A stretch of DNA of 64,000 nucleotides from Clostridium mediterraneense (GCF_900091705.1 NZ_LT594785.1:311640-375639), one strand, 5' to 3'. Shown: positions 18,353 through 27,308, counted from the first letter of the stretch. The notes: generated from the sequence alone by a model not told the origin. Translations and numbers: made by a program.

Positions 18353-19462
18353 ATGGCAAAGGTAGTATTAAAAAATATAGATAAGATATATGATGGAAAT
18401 GTTAAGGCGGTTGATAATTTTAATTTAGATATTAAAGATAAGGAATTTATAGTTTTAGTTGGTCCTTCAGGATGTGGTAAGTCAACAACTTTAAGAATGA
18501 TTGCAGGGCTTGAAGATATATCAAATGGTGAATTATATATAGGCGATGATGTTATGAATGATGTAGAGCCTAAGGATAGAGATATAGCTATGGTATTCCA
18601 AAACTATGCTTTATATCCACATATGACAGTATATGATAATATGGCCTTTGGTTTAAAGCTTAGAAAAACTCCAAAAGAAGAAATAGATAAAAAGGTTAGA
18701 GAAGCAGCTAAGATTCTTGATATGGAACATTTATTAGAAAGAAAGCCTAAGGCTCTATCAGGAGGTCAAAGACAAAGAGTTGCTATGGGAAGAGCTATAG
18801 TAAGACATCCAAAAGTTTTCTTAATGGATGAGCCTCTTTCAAACTTAGATGCAAAGCTTAGAGTTCAAATGAGAACAGAAATAGCTAAACTTTATAATAA
18901 GTTAAAAACTACATTCATATATGTAACTCACGATCAAACAGAAGCTATGACTCTTGGAACAAGAATAGTAGTTATGAAAGATGGAGTTATTCAACAAGTT
19001 GCATCACCTAAGGAAATATATGAACACCCAGCAAATATGTTTGTAGCTAGCTTTATAGGAAGTCCTCAAATGAATAATTTCTATGGTAAAACTATAGAAG
19101 AGGGTGGAAAAGTTTATCTTGAAATGCTTGGTGAAAGAATTGAGCTTCCAAAAGATAAGGCTGATAAAATAAAGGGAACAAAGCATGCAAATGCAGAAGT
19201 TATAGTTGGAATAAGACCAGAAAATATAAGCTGTAAAAAATCAGATTTAGAAAAAGATGGCGCTATAGTATTTACAGGAAAAGTTGATGTTGCCGAAAAC
19301 TTAGGAGCAGAAACATATCTTTATTTATTAGTTGAAAATAGAAATATGATTATTAAAACAACTACAGGTGAAGGATACGCTCCAGGAGATGAAGTAAGAT
19401 ATACATTAGACTTTAGCAAATTACACATATTTGATAAAGAAGAACAATACACAATATTCTAA
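18353..19462 (+). CDS. Sugar ABC transporter ATP-binding protein, MsmK/UgpC type
   Basis: 369 residues. Walker A GPSGCGKST, Q-loop AMVFQNYALYPHMTVYDNM, signature LSGGQRQRVAMGRA, Walker B VFLMDEPLSNLDA and switch VTHDQTEA are all intact. The C-terminal regulatory TOBE region (about 235-369, with GIRPENI) is present, as in MalK/MsmK proteins that power CUT1 sugar importers. An AGGGGGAAG site precedes the ATG. LplBC-type importers normally lack a cognate ATPase gene and use a shared MsmK; here it lies in the same cluster, so it probably drives the importer encoded at 6927-13662. Its stop codon overlaps the first unit of a palindromic repeat. Confidence 0.95.
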   Translation: MAKVVLKNIDKIYDGNVKAVDNFNLDIKDKEFIVLVGPSGCGKSTTLRMIAGLEDISNGELYIGDDVMNDVEPKDRDIAMVFQNYALYPHMTVYDNMAFGLKLRKTPKEEIDKKVREAAKILDMEHLLERKPKALSGGQRQRVAMGRAIVRHPKVFLMDEPLSNLDAKLRVQMRTEIAKLYNKLKTTFIYVTHDQTEAMTLGTRIVVMKDGVIQQVASPKEIYEHPANMFVASFIGSPQMNNFYGKTIEEGGKVYLEMLGERIELPKDKADKIKGTKHANAEVIVGIRPENISCKKSDLEKDGAIVFTGKVDVAENLGAETYLYLLVENRNMIIKTTTGEGYAPGDEVRYTLDFSKLHIFDKEEQYTIF

Positions 19463-19567
19463 GTGAAGCCCCAAAACTTGTTTTGGTAAGCTGAACTTAC
19501 TCAGTGAATGAAGATGAGCTGAGTTTCATAAGTAAAGCTCCAAAATTTATTTTTGCAAGCTGAACTT
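19461..19567 (+). repeat. Two copies of a 38-nt palindromic repeat after the ATPase gene
   Basis: Units at 19461-19498 and 19530-19567 are both exactly 38 nt, begin AAGT, end ACTT and fold into a long imperfect hairpin (GC.CCAAAA with TTTTGG..GC). Between them lies a second inverted repeat, ACTCAG...CTGAGT. The first unit starts inside the TAA of the ATPase gene. Two further units occur at 24507-24582. Paired differences between copies keep the stem intact. Confidence 0.85.
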
Positions 19568-19625
19568 ATTCATAAAAAGTTTAAAAGATGAAATTCATCT
19601 TTAAATAAATATTAGTCAACATGAT

Positions 19626-19668
19626 AAAGGGTTTATCTAAATTTAATAGATAAGCTCTTTGTTTTTTA
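19626..19668 (+). terminator. Terminator of the sugar-utilisation operon
   Basis: AAAG...TTATCTA pairs with TAGATAA...CTTT and is followed by GTTTTTTATT. It lies about 160 bp after the ATPase stop codon, downstream of the palindromic repeats. From here to 19827 I see no gene, only AT-rich sequence. Confidence 0.75.
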
Positions 19669-19827
19669 TTTTTATAACAAAAATTTTTTATAGAAAATTA
19701 TATTATTCTTGGAATAAGTTTATTTAATAATATTTATAATAAGTGGCAAAGTTGTTAAAAAACTAGGGTATTTTATCGAAATATAGTTGCTAAATTTAAA
19801 ATTTCTACTAAACATAACAAAAAATAA

Positions 19828-19948
19828 TTGACAAAAAGGCGAGTATATATAATAATAGAAATTGCTTCAATAGGACAATGAAGTAGGTAAATAGGTTGAA
19901 ATTAGTTCAAGCCCTGGGTATTTATACTCGGGGCTTGAACCTTTTTGT
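19828..19948 (+). ncRNA. Candidate small RNA with its own promoter and terminator
   Basis: A TTGACA -35 (19828-19833) is followed after 17 bp by AATAAT within TATATAATAATAG. Transcription from about 19860 would give an RNA of about 90 nt. It ends in a strong G+C-containing hairpin (TTCAAGCCCTGGGTA with TACTCGGGGCTTGAA) and TTTTTG. The body contains CTTCA/TGAAG and GGTTGAA/TTCAAGCC pairings, the latter competing with the terminator. No ORF longer than two codons with a ribosome site is present. A new promoter lies just downstream, so this looks like a separate transcript. It could also be an attenuator; I do not recognise a riboswitch class. Confidence 0.5.
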
Positions 19949-19959
19949 TTAAAAATGTA

Positions 19960-19988
19960 TTGACTATTTTTGGTTTTTAACTTACAAT
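19960..19988 (+). promoter_or_regulatory. SigA promoter of the carAB leader
   Basis: TTGACT at 19960-19965, 17 bp spacing and TACAAT at 19983-19988. Transcription would begin near 19995, about 25 nt before the PyrR-type binding sequence. Confidence 0.75.
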
Positions 19989-20019
19989 ATGTAGTAAGAT
20001 TTAGAAAATACACTTTAAA

Positions 20020-20180
20020 TTGGTCCCGTGAGGCCAGAAAGAGGTATAGTAATGAGAAATAAAGAATTTAACAACAATATTGCATTTCAAAAGAGAATAG
20101 CTTTGGATTTTGTATTCCAATTAATATAGAAAGGTAATAGGGGATTATGCGTAGTTTTAATCTCTCTATTACCTTTTTTT
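20020..20180 (+). promoter_or_regulatory. PyrR-type transcription attenuator upstream of carAB
   Basis: GGTCCCGTGAGGCC (20022-20035), flanked by TTGG/CCAG, matches the PyrR anti-antiterminator consensus RUCCNGNGAGGYY. About 95 nt later is a terminator: AGGTAATAGGGGATT pairs with AATCTCTCTATTACCT, followed by seven T. In known systems PyrR with UMP stabilises the first hairpin and permits termination, shutting off pyrimidine genes when UMP is high. The carAB genes immediately follow. The pyrR gene itself is not in the window. Confidence 0.8.
20052..20129 (+). CDS. Putative 25-residue leader peptide inside the pyr attenuator
   Basis: An ATG with AGAGG placed 7 nt upstream opens a 25-codon frame (MRNKEFNNNIAFQKRIALDF followed by VFQLI) ending two bases before the terminator hairpin. 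Position and ribosome site suggest it may be translated, which could couple ribosome movement to folding of the leader RNA. It may equally be a chance frame; there is no protein family to support it. Confidence 0.35.
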   Translation: MRNKEFNNNIAFQKRIALDFVFQLI

Positions 20181-20257
20181 AAAATTTTAATTTAACTAAG
20201 TTGGATAAGACCTTTTAAAGTGTGTTTTTCTAGTAAATTATTAGGAGGTCTAAATTA

Positions 20258-21283
20258 ATGAAAGCAAAGCTTATATTAGAAGATGGAACAATTTTTGAGG
20301 GTAAAGCCTTTGGATATTTAAAGGAGGCTATTGGAGAAGTAGTTTTTACAACATCAATAGCTGGATATCAAGAGGTTATAACAGACCCTTCTTATCATGG
20401 ACAAATCGTAACAATGACATATCCTTTAATAGGAAACTATGGTATTAACCTAGAAGATATTGAATCAGACTCTGTTCAAATAAAGGGTCTTATAGTAAAG
20501 GAAAAATGTTCATTCCCAAATAATTTCAGATGTGAATTAGAATTAGATTATTATTTAAAGCATAATAAGATCTTAGGCTTAGAAGATATAGATACTAGAG
20601 CTTTAACAAAGCTTTTAAGAAATAAGGGTTCTATGAAAGGTCTTATAACTTTAGATGATTTTACTTTAAGTGAAGTAGAAGAAAAGATAGCTAGATTTTC
20701 AAATGCTGATGTAGTCAAAGAAGTTTCAACAAAAGAAGCTTATAGAATTGAAGGTGCAGAAAAGAAAGTAGCTATATTAGATTTAGGTATAAAAAATAGT
20801 GTTTTATCTAATTTCATAAAAAGAGGTTGTGATATAACAATATTCCCATATAACACAAAAGCAGAAGAAATATTAAATATAAATCCAGACGTAGTATTTT
20901 TATCTAACGGTCCTGGAAATCCAGAAGATATAAAAGAAATATCAAAGGAAATAGCTAAACTTTCAGAGAAGATGAAAATAAGTGCTATAGGACTTGGACA
21001 TCAACTTTTAGCTATTGCTATGGGTGGAAAGACTTCAAAGCTTGATTTTGGTCATAGAGGATCAAATCATCCAGTAAAAGATTTAAATACAGGTAGGGTT
21101 TATATAACATCACAAAGTCAAGGATATTATGTATCAGAGGTACCAGAAGCTATGGAAGTTATCTATAAAAATGTAAATGATAGCACAGTAGCAGGACTTA
21201 AACATAAAGAGTTAGATTTACTTTCAGTACAATTTGTACCAAGTGGAGATAGTGAATTTATTTTTGATGAGTTTTTAAAGTAG
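20258..21283 (+). CDS. carA: Carbamoyl-phosphate synthase small subunit, glutaminase residues lost
   Basis: 341 residues. The N-terminal CarA domain (1-155; LEDGTIFEG, TSIAGYQEVITDPSY) and a class I amidotransferase fold (168-341; SNGPGNPED, FGHRGSNHPVKD) are clear. The nucleophile motif, normally GICLGHQ, reads AIGLGHQ, so Cys269 of E. coli is Gly245. The HPE motif (His353, Glu355) reads VPS (Val327, Ser329), and the usual QNHGY reads QSQGY. All three catalytic residues are therefore absent and the end is short. An intact glutaminase is not possible; the subunit may be structural, with the enzyme using free ammonia. An AGGAGG site precedes the ATG. carB follows after 19 bp under the same PyrR-type leader. 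Confidence 0.93.
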   Translation: MKAKLILEDGTIFEGKAFGYLKEAIGEVVFTTSIAGYQEVITDPSYHGQIVTMTYPLIGNYGINLEDIESDSVQIKGLIVKEKCSFPNNFRCELELDYYLKHNKILGLEDIDTRALTKLLRNKGSMKGLITLDDFTLSEVEEKIARFSNADVVKEVSTKEAYRIEGAEKKVAILDLGIKNSVLSNFIKRGCDITIFPYNTKAEEILNINPDVVFLSNGPGNPEDIKEISKEIAKLSEKMKISAIGLGHQLLAIAMGGKTSKLDFGHRGSNHPVKDLNTGRVYITSQSQGYYVSEVPEAMEVIYKNVNDSTVAGLKHKELDLLSVQFVPSGDSEFIFDEFLK

Positions 21284-21302
21284 TTGTTAGGAGGAAAAAT
21301 TT

Positions 21303-24300
21303 ATGCCATTAAATAAAGATATCAAAAAGGTTTTAGTTATAGGTTCAGGCCCAATAGTTATAGGACAAGCAGCTGAATTTGATTATTCAGGAACACAAGC
21401 ATGTCAAACGTTAAAGGAAGAAGGTTTAGAAGTTGTTTTAATGAACTCTAATCCAGCTACTATAATGACTGATAAAGAAGTTGCAGATAAAATTTATTTA
21501 GAGCCATTAACTGTTGAATATGTTGAAAAAGTAATAAAGAAAGAAAGACCTGACTCACTTCTTGCAGGAATGGGTGGCCAAACTGGTTTAAATTTAGCTG
21601 TTGAGCTTTATGAAAAAGGAATTTTAGAAAAGTACGGAATAAGAGTAATTGGTACATCAATTGAATCAATCAAAGAAGGAGAAGATAGAGAGCTCTTTAG
21701 AGATATGATGAAAAATATTAATGAACCAGTTATTCAAAGTGAAATAGTTCATAATTTAGAAGCAGGTTTAGAATTTGCTAAAAAGATAGGTTACCCAGTT
21801 ATAGTAAGACCAGCATATACACTTGGAGGAACTGGTGGTGGAATAGCTAATAATGAAGATGAACTTAAAGTAACACTTTCATTAGGTCTTCAATTAAGTG
21901 CTATAGGACAAGTTCTTTTAGAAAAGAGCGTTAAAGGTTGGAAAGAAATTGAGTATGAAGTAATAAGAGATTCAAAGGGAAATAAGATAGCTGTATGTAA
22001 TATGGAGAATATTGACCCTGTAGGAATTCATACAGGGGATTCAATAGTTGTAGCTCCTTGTCAAACTTTATCTAACAAAGAAACTCAAATGCTTAGAACA
22101 GCATCAATGAATATAATAGATGCTGTTAAGATAGAAGGTGGATGTAATGTACAGTTTGCTTTAAATCCAAATTCTTTTGAATACGCAGTTATAGAAATTA
22201 ATCCAAGAGTATCACGTTCATCAGCTCTTGCATCAAAAGCAACAGGATATCCAATAGCTAAAGTTGCTACGAAGATAGCACTTGGTTACACTTTAGATGA
22301 AATAGTTAACTCAGTAACTAAGAAGACATTTGCTTGCTGTGAGCCTACTATTGACTATGTAGTAGCTAAGATACCTAAGTGGCCTTTTGATAAATTTGAA
22401 GGCGCTGATAGAGTTTTAGGAACTAAAATGATGGCAACAGGAGAAGTGATGGCTATAGGTTCAAATTTTGAATCAGCATTCTTAAAGGGACTTAGATCTC
22501 TTGAAATAGGAAAATTCTCATTACAGGATAAAAAGTTTGCTAAGCTTTCAATGGAAAAGCTTAGAGAAAAAGTTATAACACCTGATGACCAAAGAATCTT
22601 TGCTTTAGCAGAAATGTTAAGAAGAGATTATAGAATAGATATGGTTTCAAGAATAACAGGAATAGATGTATTCTTCTTAGAAAAGTTCAAGAGTATTGTA
22701 AGAGAAGAAGAAAAGCTTGTTAATTCAAAGGTAGATGATTTAAATAAAGAATGGTTATTAGAGCTTAAGAAAAAAGGATTTTCTGATAAAGCTATAGGAG
22801 ATATGATTGGTGTTAAGACTGATGAAATCTATAGATTAAGAAATATATGGAGTATTAAACCAGTTTATAAGATGGTTGATACTTGTGCAGGAGAGTTTGA
22901 TGCTGTATCACCATATTATTACTCAACTTATGATGAATATGATGAAGTTGTAGTTTCTGATAAAAAGAAAGTTATTGTTATAGGTTCAGGTCCTATTAGA
23001 ATAGGACAAGGGGTTGAATTTGATTATGCTTCAGTTCATTGTGTTAAATCACTTAGATCACAAGGTATAGAAACAATAATAATTAATAATAACCCTGAAA
23101 CGGTAAGTACAGACTTTGATATATCAGATAAGCTATATTTTGAACCTTTAGTAGAAGAAGATATATTAAGTATTATTGATAAAGAAAATCCAGATGGAGT
23201 TATTCTTCAATTTGGAGGGCAAACATCAATTAAACTTGCTAAGTTCTTAAAGGATAAAAATATAAAGACACTTGGAACAACTTCAGATCAAATAGATCTT
23301 GCTGAAGATAGAGAACAATTTGATGAGCTTTTAGAAGAGCTTGGAATTGCAAGACCAAAAGGAAAAGGTATTTGGTCAGTTGAAGAGGGAGTAAAAGAAG
23401 CAGAAAAATTAGGATATCCAATTCTAGTTAGACCATCATTTGTTCTTGGTGGACAAGGAATGGAGATAACTCATGATGAAAAAGAATTAAGATTCTATTT
23501 AAGTAATGCTTTTGAAAAAGATAGTAAAAATCCAATACTTATAGATAAGTACTTAATGGGAACTGAAATAGAAGTAGATGCAATATCAGATGGTGAAGAT
23601 GTTTTAATACCTGGAATAATGGAACATTTAGAAAGAGCTGGAGTTCACTCAGGAGACAGTATAACAATGTATCCAAGTCAAAATATAACAGATAAGATTA
23701 AGGCCGATGTATTAGATTATACAAAGAAACTTGCTCTTAGAATTGGAATAAAGGGTATGATAAATATTCAGTTTATTGAATTTCAAGGTAACCTATATGT
23801 TATAGAAGTAAATCCAAGAGCATCAAGAACTGTTCCTTATATTTCAAAGGTAAGTGGAGTTCCAATAGTAGATTTAGCTACAAAGATAATGCTTGGAGCA
23901 AAGCTTAAAGATTTAGGATATGGAGTTGGAGTTTATGCAGAACCTGATTTAGTATCAGTTAAAGTTCCTGTATTCTCAACTCAAAAGCTACCAAATGTTG
24001 AAGTAAGTCTTGGACCAGAAATGAGATCAACAGGAGAAGTTTTAGGAGTAGGTAAAAATATCTATGAAGCATTACACAAAGGATTTGTAGCAGCTGGAAT
24101 GTATACTGGAGATAAAGGTAAAAAGATTCTTGCAACAATCAACAATCATGATAAGAAAGAATTTATACAAATTGCTAAAGGACTTTCAAGTTTAGGTTAC
24201 GAGTTTGTAGCAACAGAGGGAACAGCAATTTCATTAAAAGAAGCTGGAATAGAAGCAGAAATAGTTAGAAAAATTACTGAAGAAAAACCAAATATTTTAG

Positions 24301-24512
24301 ATGTAGTTGTAAATGGAGAAATTAACTTAGTTGTTAATACACCAACTAAAGGAAATGATTCAAAGAGAGATGGATTCCATATTAGAAGAGCAGCTATCGA
24401 AAGAAATATAGGTGTAATGACAGCTTTAGATACTTTAAAGGCATTAGTTGATTTACAACAACAAGGAGTACACAAAGAAGATTTAGAAATCTATGATGTA
24501 GTGCATAAGTGA
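21303..24512 (+). CDS. carB: Carbamoyl-phosphate synthase large subunit
   Basis: 1,069 residues, normal length. Two homologous ATP-grasp halves are visible: the first begins [20 protein letters not shown] and has [12 protein letters not shown]; the second begins [20 protein letters not shown] and has [13 protein letters not shown]-terminal MGS-like allosteric domain (about 935-1069) ends [15 protein letters not shown]. It makes carbamoyl phosphate from bicarbonate, two ATP and ammonia, for pyrimidines and citrulline. A TTAGGAGG site precedes the ATG. Its partner CarA seems unable to release ammonia from glutamine, so free ammonia may be the nitrogen source. The last codons overlap a palindromic repeat that supplies the TGA stop. 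Confidence 0.96.
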   Translation: MPLNKDIKKVLVIGSGPIVIGQAAEFDYSGTQACQTLKEEGLEVVLMNSNPATIMTDKEVADKIYLEPLTVEYVEKVIKKERPDSLLAGMGGQTGLNLAVELYEKGILEKYGIRVIGTSIESIKEGEDRELFRDMMKNINEPVIQSEIVHNLEAGLEFAKKIGYPVIVRPAYTLGGTGGGIANNEDELKVTLSLGLQLSAIGQVLLEKSVKGWKEIEYEVIRDSKGNKIAVCNMENIDPVGIHTGDSIVVAPCQTLSNKETQMLRTASMNIIDAVKIEGGCNVQFALNPNSFEYAVIEINPRVSRSSALASKATGYPIAKVATKIALGYTLDEIVNSVTKKTFACCEPTIDYVVAKIPKWPFDKFEGADRVLGTKMMATGEVMAIGSNFESAFLKGLRSLEIGKFSLQDKKFAKLSMEKLREKVITPDDQRIFALAEMLRRDYRIDMVSRITGIDVFFLEKFKSIVREEEKLVNSKVDDLNKEWLLELKKKGFSDKAIGDMIGVKTDEIYRLRNIWSIKPVYKMVDTCAGEFDAVSPYYYSTYDEYDEVVVSDKKKVIVIGSGPIRIGQGVEFDYASVHCVKSLRSQGIETIIINNNPETVSTDFDISDKLYFEPLVEEDILSIIDKENPDGVILQFGGQTSIKLAKFLKDKNIKTLGTTSDQIDLAEDREQFDELLEELGIARPKGKGIWSVEEGVKEAEKLGYPILVRPSFVLGGQGMEITHDEKELRFYLSNAFEKDSKNPILIDKYLMGTEIEVDAISDGEDVLIPGIMEHLERAGVHSGDSITMYPSQNITDKIKADVLDYTKKLALRIGIKGMINIQFIEFQGNLYVIEVNPRASRTVPYISKVSGVPIVDLATKIMLGAKLKDLGYGVGVYAEPDLVSVKVPVFSTQKLPNVEVSLGPEMRSTGEVLGVGKNIYEALHKGFVAAGMYTGDKGKKILATINNHDKKEFIQIAKGLSSLGYEFVATEGTAISLKEAGIEAEIVRKITEEKPNILDVVVNGEINLVVNTPTKGNDSKRDGFHIRRAAIERNIGVMTALDTLKALVDLQQQGVHKEDLEIYDVVHK

Positions 24513-24582
24513 GACTCCAAATTTTAATTTGGTAAGTCGAACTTAAGTGAAAGTTCAAATCTTAATTTGAGTACTTAAACTT
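24507..24582 (+). repeat. Two adjacent copies of the 38-nt palindromic repeat at the end of carB
   Basis: Units at 24507-24544 and 24545-24582 abut directly. Each is 38 nt, AAGT...ACTT, with stems CTCCAAAT/ATTTGG and TTCAAAT/ATTTGA. The first includes the carB stop codon. The next bases, ACTCATTT...AAAATGAGT, correspond to the second inverted repeat seen after the 19461 unit. The rest of the carB-argF gap holds AT-rich sequence and the hairpin at 24728. Confidence 0.85.
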
Positions 24583-24727
24583 ACTCATTTGAATGAATAT
24601 GAAAATGAGTTGTATTGAAAGATATGAGAAGAAGTTATATTAGGGATAAAAAATTGAGTAGGCTATTTAAGTAAAAGGTATTGAGTAATTGAAGATATAG
24701 AATAATTAATTTAATAAAAATAAAAAC

Positions 24728-24770
24728 AAAAGTAACTCTTTTTGATACTATTGAAAGGAGTTACTTTTGA
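24728..24770. terminator. Hairpin terminator between carB and argF
   Basis: AAAAGTAACTC pairs with GAGTTACTTTT, with T-runs on either strand. It should end carAB transcription; argF then uses a promoter in the remaining 130 bp, where AT-rich promoter-like sequence is present but no clear hexamer pair stood out. Confidence 0.75.
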
Positions 24771-24907
24771 ATAAAATAAAAAAATGAATAATATACATTA
24801 AAAGTAGTATTTATACAGTAAAAACTTGTAATTATTAGTTTTAAAGAGTATAATTATAAATATTGTTATATATATAACAATAAGCAATAAATAAAGAGGG
24901 GCTGAGC

Positions 24908-25894
24908 GTGGCTATAAATTTAAAGGGAAAGAGCTTTTTAAGTCTTTTGGATTTTGAACCTCAGGAAATTAGATATCTTTTAGACCTAGCTCATGATTTA
25001 AAAAGGAAAAAAAGAGCCGGTATTAAGGGAAATTTATTAGAGGGAAAAAACATAGTTATTTTATTTGAGAAAACATCTACTAGAACAAGATGTGCTTTTG
25101 AAGTTGGGGCAATGGATGAAGGTGCAGGAGTAACTTTTTTAACAAACTCTCAAATGGGTAAAAAAGAGAGTATAGAAGATACTGCAAAAGTTTTAGGAAG
25201 AATGTATGATGGAATTGAATTTAGAGGATTTAAAAAGGAAACTGTAGATACTCTAGCAAAATATTCAGGAATTCCAGTATGGAATGGATTAACAGATGTT
25301 GATCATCCAACACAGATACTTGCTGATTTTATGACTATTGAAGAAAAGTTAGTAAAACCGCTTAATAAGGTTAAAGTAGTATTTGTAGGAGATATAAGAA
25401 ATAATATGAGTTATGCTTTAATGTATGGAGCTGCCAAAATGGGAATGCACTTTATAGCATTAGGGCCAAAAGAGTTAAAAGTTGATATCAATGTTTTAAA
25501 AAGGGTAGATGAGATTTCAAAAGAAACAGGGGCTGTTATAGAGGTAACTGATAAGATTATAGATGTAAAGGGTGCAGATGTTATCTATACTGATATATGG
25601 TGCTCAATGGGTGAAGAAGATAAAATGCTTGAAAGAGTAAATCTTCTAAAAGATTATAAAGTAACTAAAGATTTAATGAAACTTACTGAAAATGAAGATT
25701 GCTTATTTATGCATTGCTTACCAGCTTTTCATGATTTTAATACAGAAGTAGCTAGAAAAGCTAAAGAAGAACTTGGAGTCGATATAAGAGAAGTTGATGA
25801 TGAAGTTTTTAGAAGTAAGAATTCAGTAGTTTTTGATGAGGCAGAAAATAGGATGCATACTATAAAAGCAGTTATGGTTGCAACTATAGGATAG
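24908..25894 (+). CDS. argF: Ornithine carbamoyltransferase
   Basis: 328 residues, full length. The carbamoyl-phosphate motif STRTR (57-61), HPTQ (133-136) and the ornithine-site block MHCLPAFHD with Cys270 are intact. It transfers the carbamoyl group to ornithine to give citrulline, or runs in reverse in the arginine deiminase pathway. The GTG start at 24908 follows GAGGGGC; no ATG is better placed. No other arginine gene is adjacent, so biosynthetic (ArgF) and catabolic (ArcB) roles cannot be separated; the position after carAB favours using carbamoyl phosphate made there. Own terminator at 25895. Confidence 0.93.
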   Translation: MAINLKGKSFLSLLDFEPQEIRYLLDLAHDLKRKKRAGIKGNLLEGKNIVILFEKTSTRTRCAFEVGAMDEGAGVTFLTNSQMGKKESIEDTAKVLGRMYDGIEFRGFKKETVDTLAKYSGIPVWNGLTDVDHPTQILADFMTIEEKLVKPLNKVKVVFVGDIRNNMSYALMYGAAKMGMHFIALGPKELKVDINVLKRVDEISKETGAVIEVTDKIIDVKGADVIYTDIWCSMGEEDKMLERVNLLKDYKVTKDLMKLTENEDCLFMHCLPAFHDFNTEVARKAKEELGVDIREVDDEVFRSKNSVVFDEAENRMHTIKAVMVATIG

Positions 25895-25938
25895 AAAAAA
25901 GGAGTTATGTTTTGAGTTTAAAACATAACTCCTTTTTT
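25895..25938 (+). terminator. Terminator of argF
   Basis: AAAAAAGGAGTTATGTTTT pairs with its near-perfect complement ending CTCCTTTTTT. Confidence 0.9.
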
Positions 25939-26049
25939 CATTTTTATAAAATTATATTAAAAGATAATAATAATATCTACTATAAATTGGTAAATAATGG
26001 TAAAATAAAAATAGTTTAAATATTATTATATGAGTTGAGGTAGATATTT

Positions 26050-26637
26050 ATGAATGTTAGAAGTAGAGAAAGATTTAATGGATTTTGGGTAAGTTTATTT
26101 TCATTGATGGTTGGTTATTTACTATATTTTTTTATAGGGGAAACTGTAAGTAATAAAATAGTGCCAAATAGCAGATTTGAAAGTTTAATAGCTTTATTTT
26201 TTATGACTTCTTGTATGGTCTTAATATATATATCACTTAGCTTTCTTTTAGAAAGAAAGTTACCAAAATTCTTTATATATGTTTTATGGGCTCATTATTT
26301 TATTTTATTTTTTATAATTAATTTTGCTATAAACAAAGGGGGGAGTGGATTTAGATTAAATCCTTTTAATAAATTATCATTTTCAGGATTAGAGTATGTT
26401 TTTATATTAATTAAAAATATAGCGTTATTTCTCCCAATTGGTTACCTTTTAAGAAAAGAAAATGTATTAAAGAGCTTTGCATTTGTGGTATTATTAGTTT
26501 TAACCATAGAGTTATCGCAATATGCTTTAAAGTCAGGCTATTTTGATGTAAATGATATTATATTTAGTATTATAGGTGTTTATGTAGGCTATTTTTCATT
26601 TAGAAAACCTAAGAAAAGGAGAGAAAAGAGAGAGTAA
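26050..26637 (+). CDS. VanZ-like membrane protein (first of a pair)
   Basis: 195 residues with about five hydrophobic helices. The VanZ-family pattern is visible: LNPFNKLSF, then KNIALFLPIGYLLRKE (about 123-138), then ELSQYALKSGYFDVNDIIFSIIG (154-176). VanZ proteins give low-level teicoplanin resistance in enterococci, but most VanZ-like proteins have no known role. A GAGGTAG site precedes the ATG. The next gene begins immediately after its stop codon and encodes a homologue, so the two are cotranscribed and perhaps form a complex. Confidence 0.8.
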   Translation: MNVRSRERFNGFWVSLFSLMVGYLLYFFIGETVSNKIVPNSRFESLIALFFMTSCMVLIYISLSFLLERKLPKFFIYVLWAHYFILFFIINFAINKGGSGFRLNPFNKLSFSGLEYVFILIKNIALFLPIGYLLRKENVLKSFAFVVLLVLTIELSQYALKSGYFDVNDIIFSIIGVYVGYFSFRKPKKRREKRE

Positions 26638-27252
26638 ATGAAGTATAAAGAGTTAATAATAAACTTTTTTATAAAGCTTATTTTATTAGGTATATCAGTA
26701 GTATTAGGAGCTGTATTTTATAAGGTCATAATAAGAAGATGTATCGAGAGTTTTATATTGATAAATCTTAATGGTATGAAAGGATTTATAATATATAATT
26801 TCTTTAAACTTACTACGGTAATGCTTATCTATCTAGTATTTCTAATGATTTTTAGAAGAAAAATAGGAGCAGTATTGAAATTTTTTATATTTGGTTTATA
26901 TGCAGGAACGATGTTTCTTTTATTATTTGCTAGACCAAAAGTTCAAAGAGGAATTATATTAAATCCTTTAAACTTTATGCATGGATTAGATCATGTAAGA
27001 AATCAATTATATTTAGTAGGAAATGTGATATTCTTTATTCCTATAGGATATTTACTTAGAAAGTATAAAATATGGGAAGCTGGACTTTTTGCATTATCTA
27101 TAGAGTTTAATATTGAACTATTCCAAAATGTATTTAAGCGAGGAGTATTTGATGTTAGTGATATAGTAGTAAATATGGTTGGTATCATGATTGGATATAT
27201 TGTTAGTAGGATTGTAATGGGATTTGTAAAAAGATATTCTAGTGAAAAATAA
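26638..27252 (+). CDS. VanZ-like membrane protein (second of a pair)
   Basis: 204 residues, about five membrane helices, with the same blocks as its upstream neighbour: LNPLNFMHG, GNVIFFIPIGYLLRKY and ELFQNVFKRGVFDVSDIVVN. Its ATG directly follows the upstream stop codon (TAA-ATG), and the AAGGAGAG site lies inside the upstream coding end, so translation is likely coupled. The two copies are well diverged, so this is an old duplication, not a split gene. Function unknown. Confidence 0.8.
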   Translation: MKYKELIINFFIKLILLGISVVLGAVFYKVIIRRCIESFILINLNGMKGFIIYNFFKLTTVMLIYLVFLMIFRRKIGAVLKFFIFGLYAGTMFLLLFARPKVQRGIILNPLNFMHGLDHVRNQLYLVGNVIFFIPIGYLLRKYKIWEAGLFALSIEFNIELFQNVFKRGVFDVSDIVVNMVGIMIGYIVSRIVMGFVKRYSSEK

Positions 27253-27264
27253 GTAAAAAAATAT

Positions 27265-27308
27265 TTGCTATTATTGGACAAGTTATATATAATACTATAT
27301 ATAGTATT
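27265..27308 (+). promoter_or_regulatory. Promoter with an overlapping 18-bp palindrome before the deoxyribosyltransferase gene
   Basis: TTGCTA (27265-27270), a 17-bp spacer and TATAAT (27288-27293) form a good SigA promoter. A perfect palindrome, AATACTATATATAGTATT (27291-27308), covers the end of the -10 and the expected start point. A repressor bound there would block initiation. The regulator is unknown. Confidence 0.5.

Noticed and set aside
20991-21283. CarA active-site loss as a sequencing error
   Set aside because: Three separate motifs changed by in-frame substitutions without a frameshift; a single error cannot do this.
26050-27252. VanZ gene pair as one gene broken by a stop codon
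   Set aside because: Each has its own full set of VanZ blocks and about 200 residues; the second has its own start and ribosome site. This is a tandem duplication.
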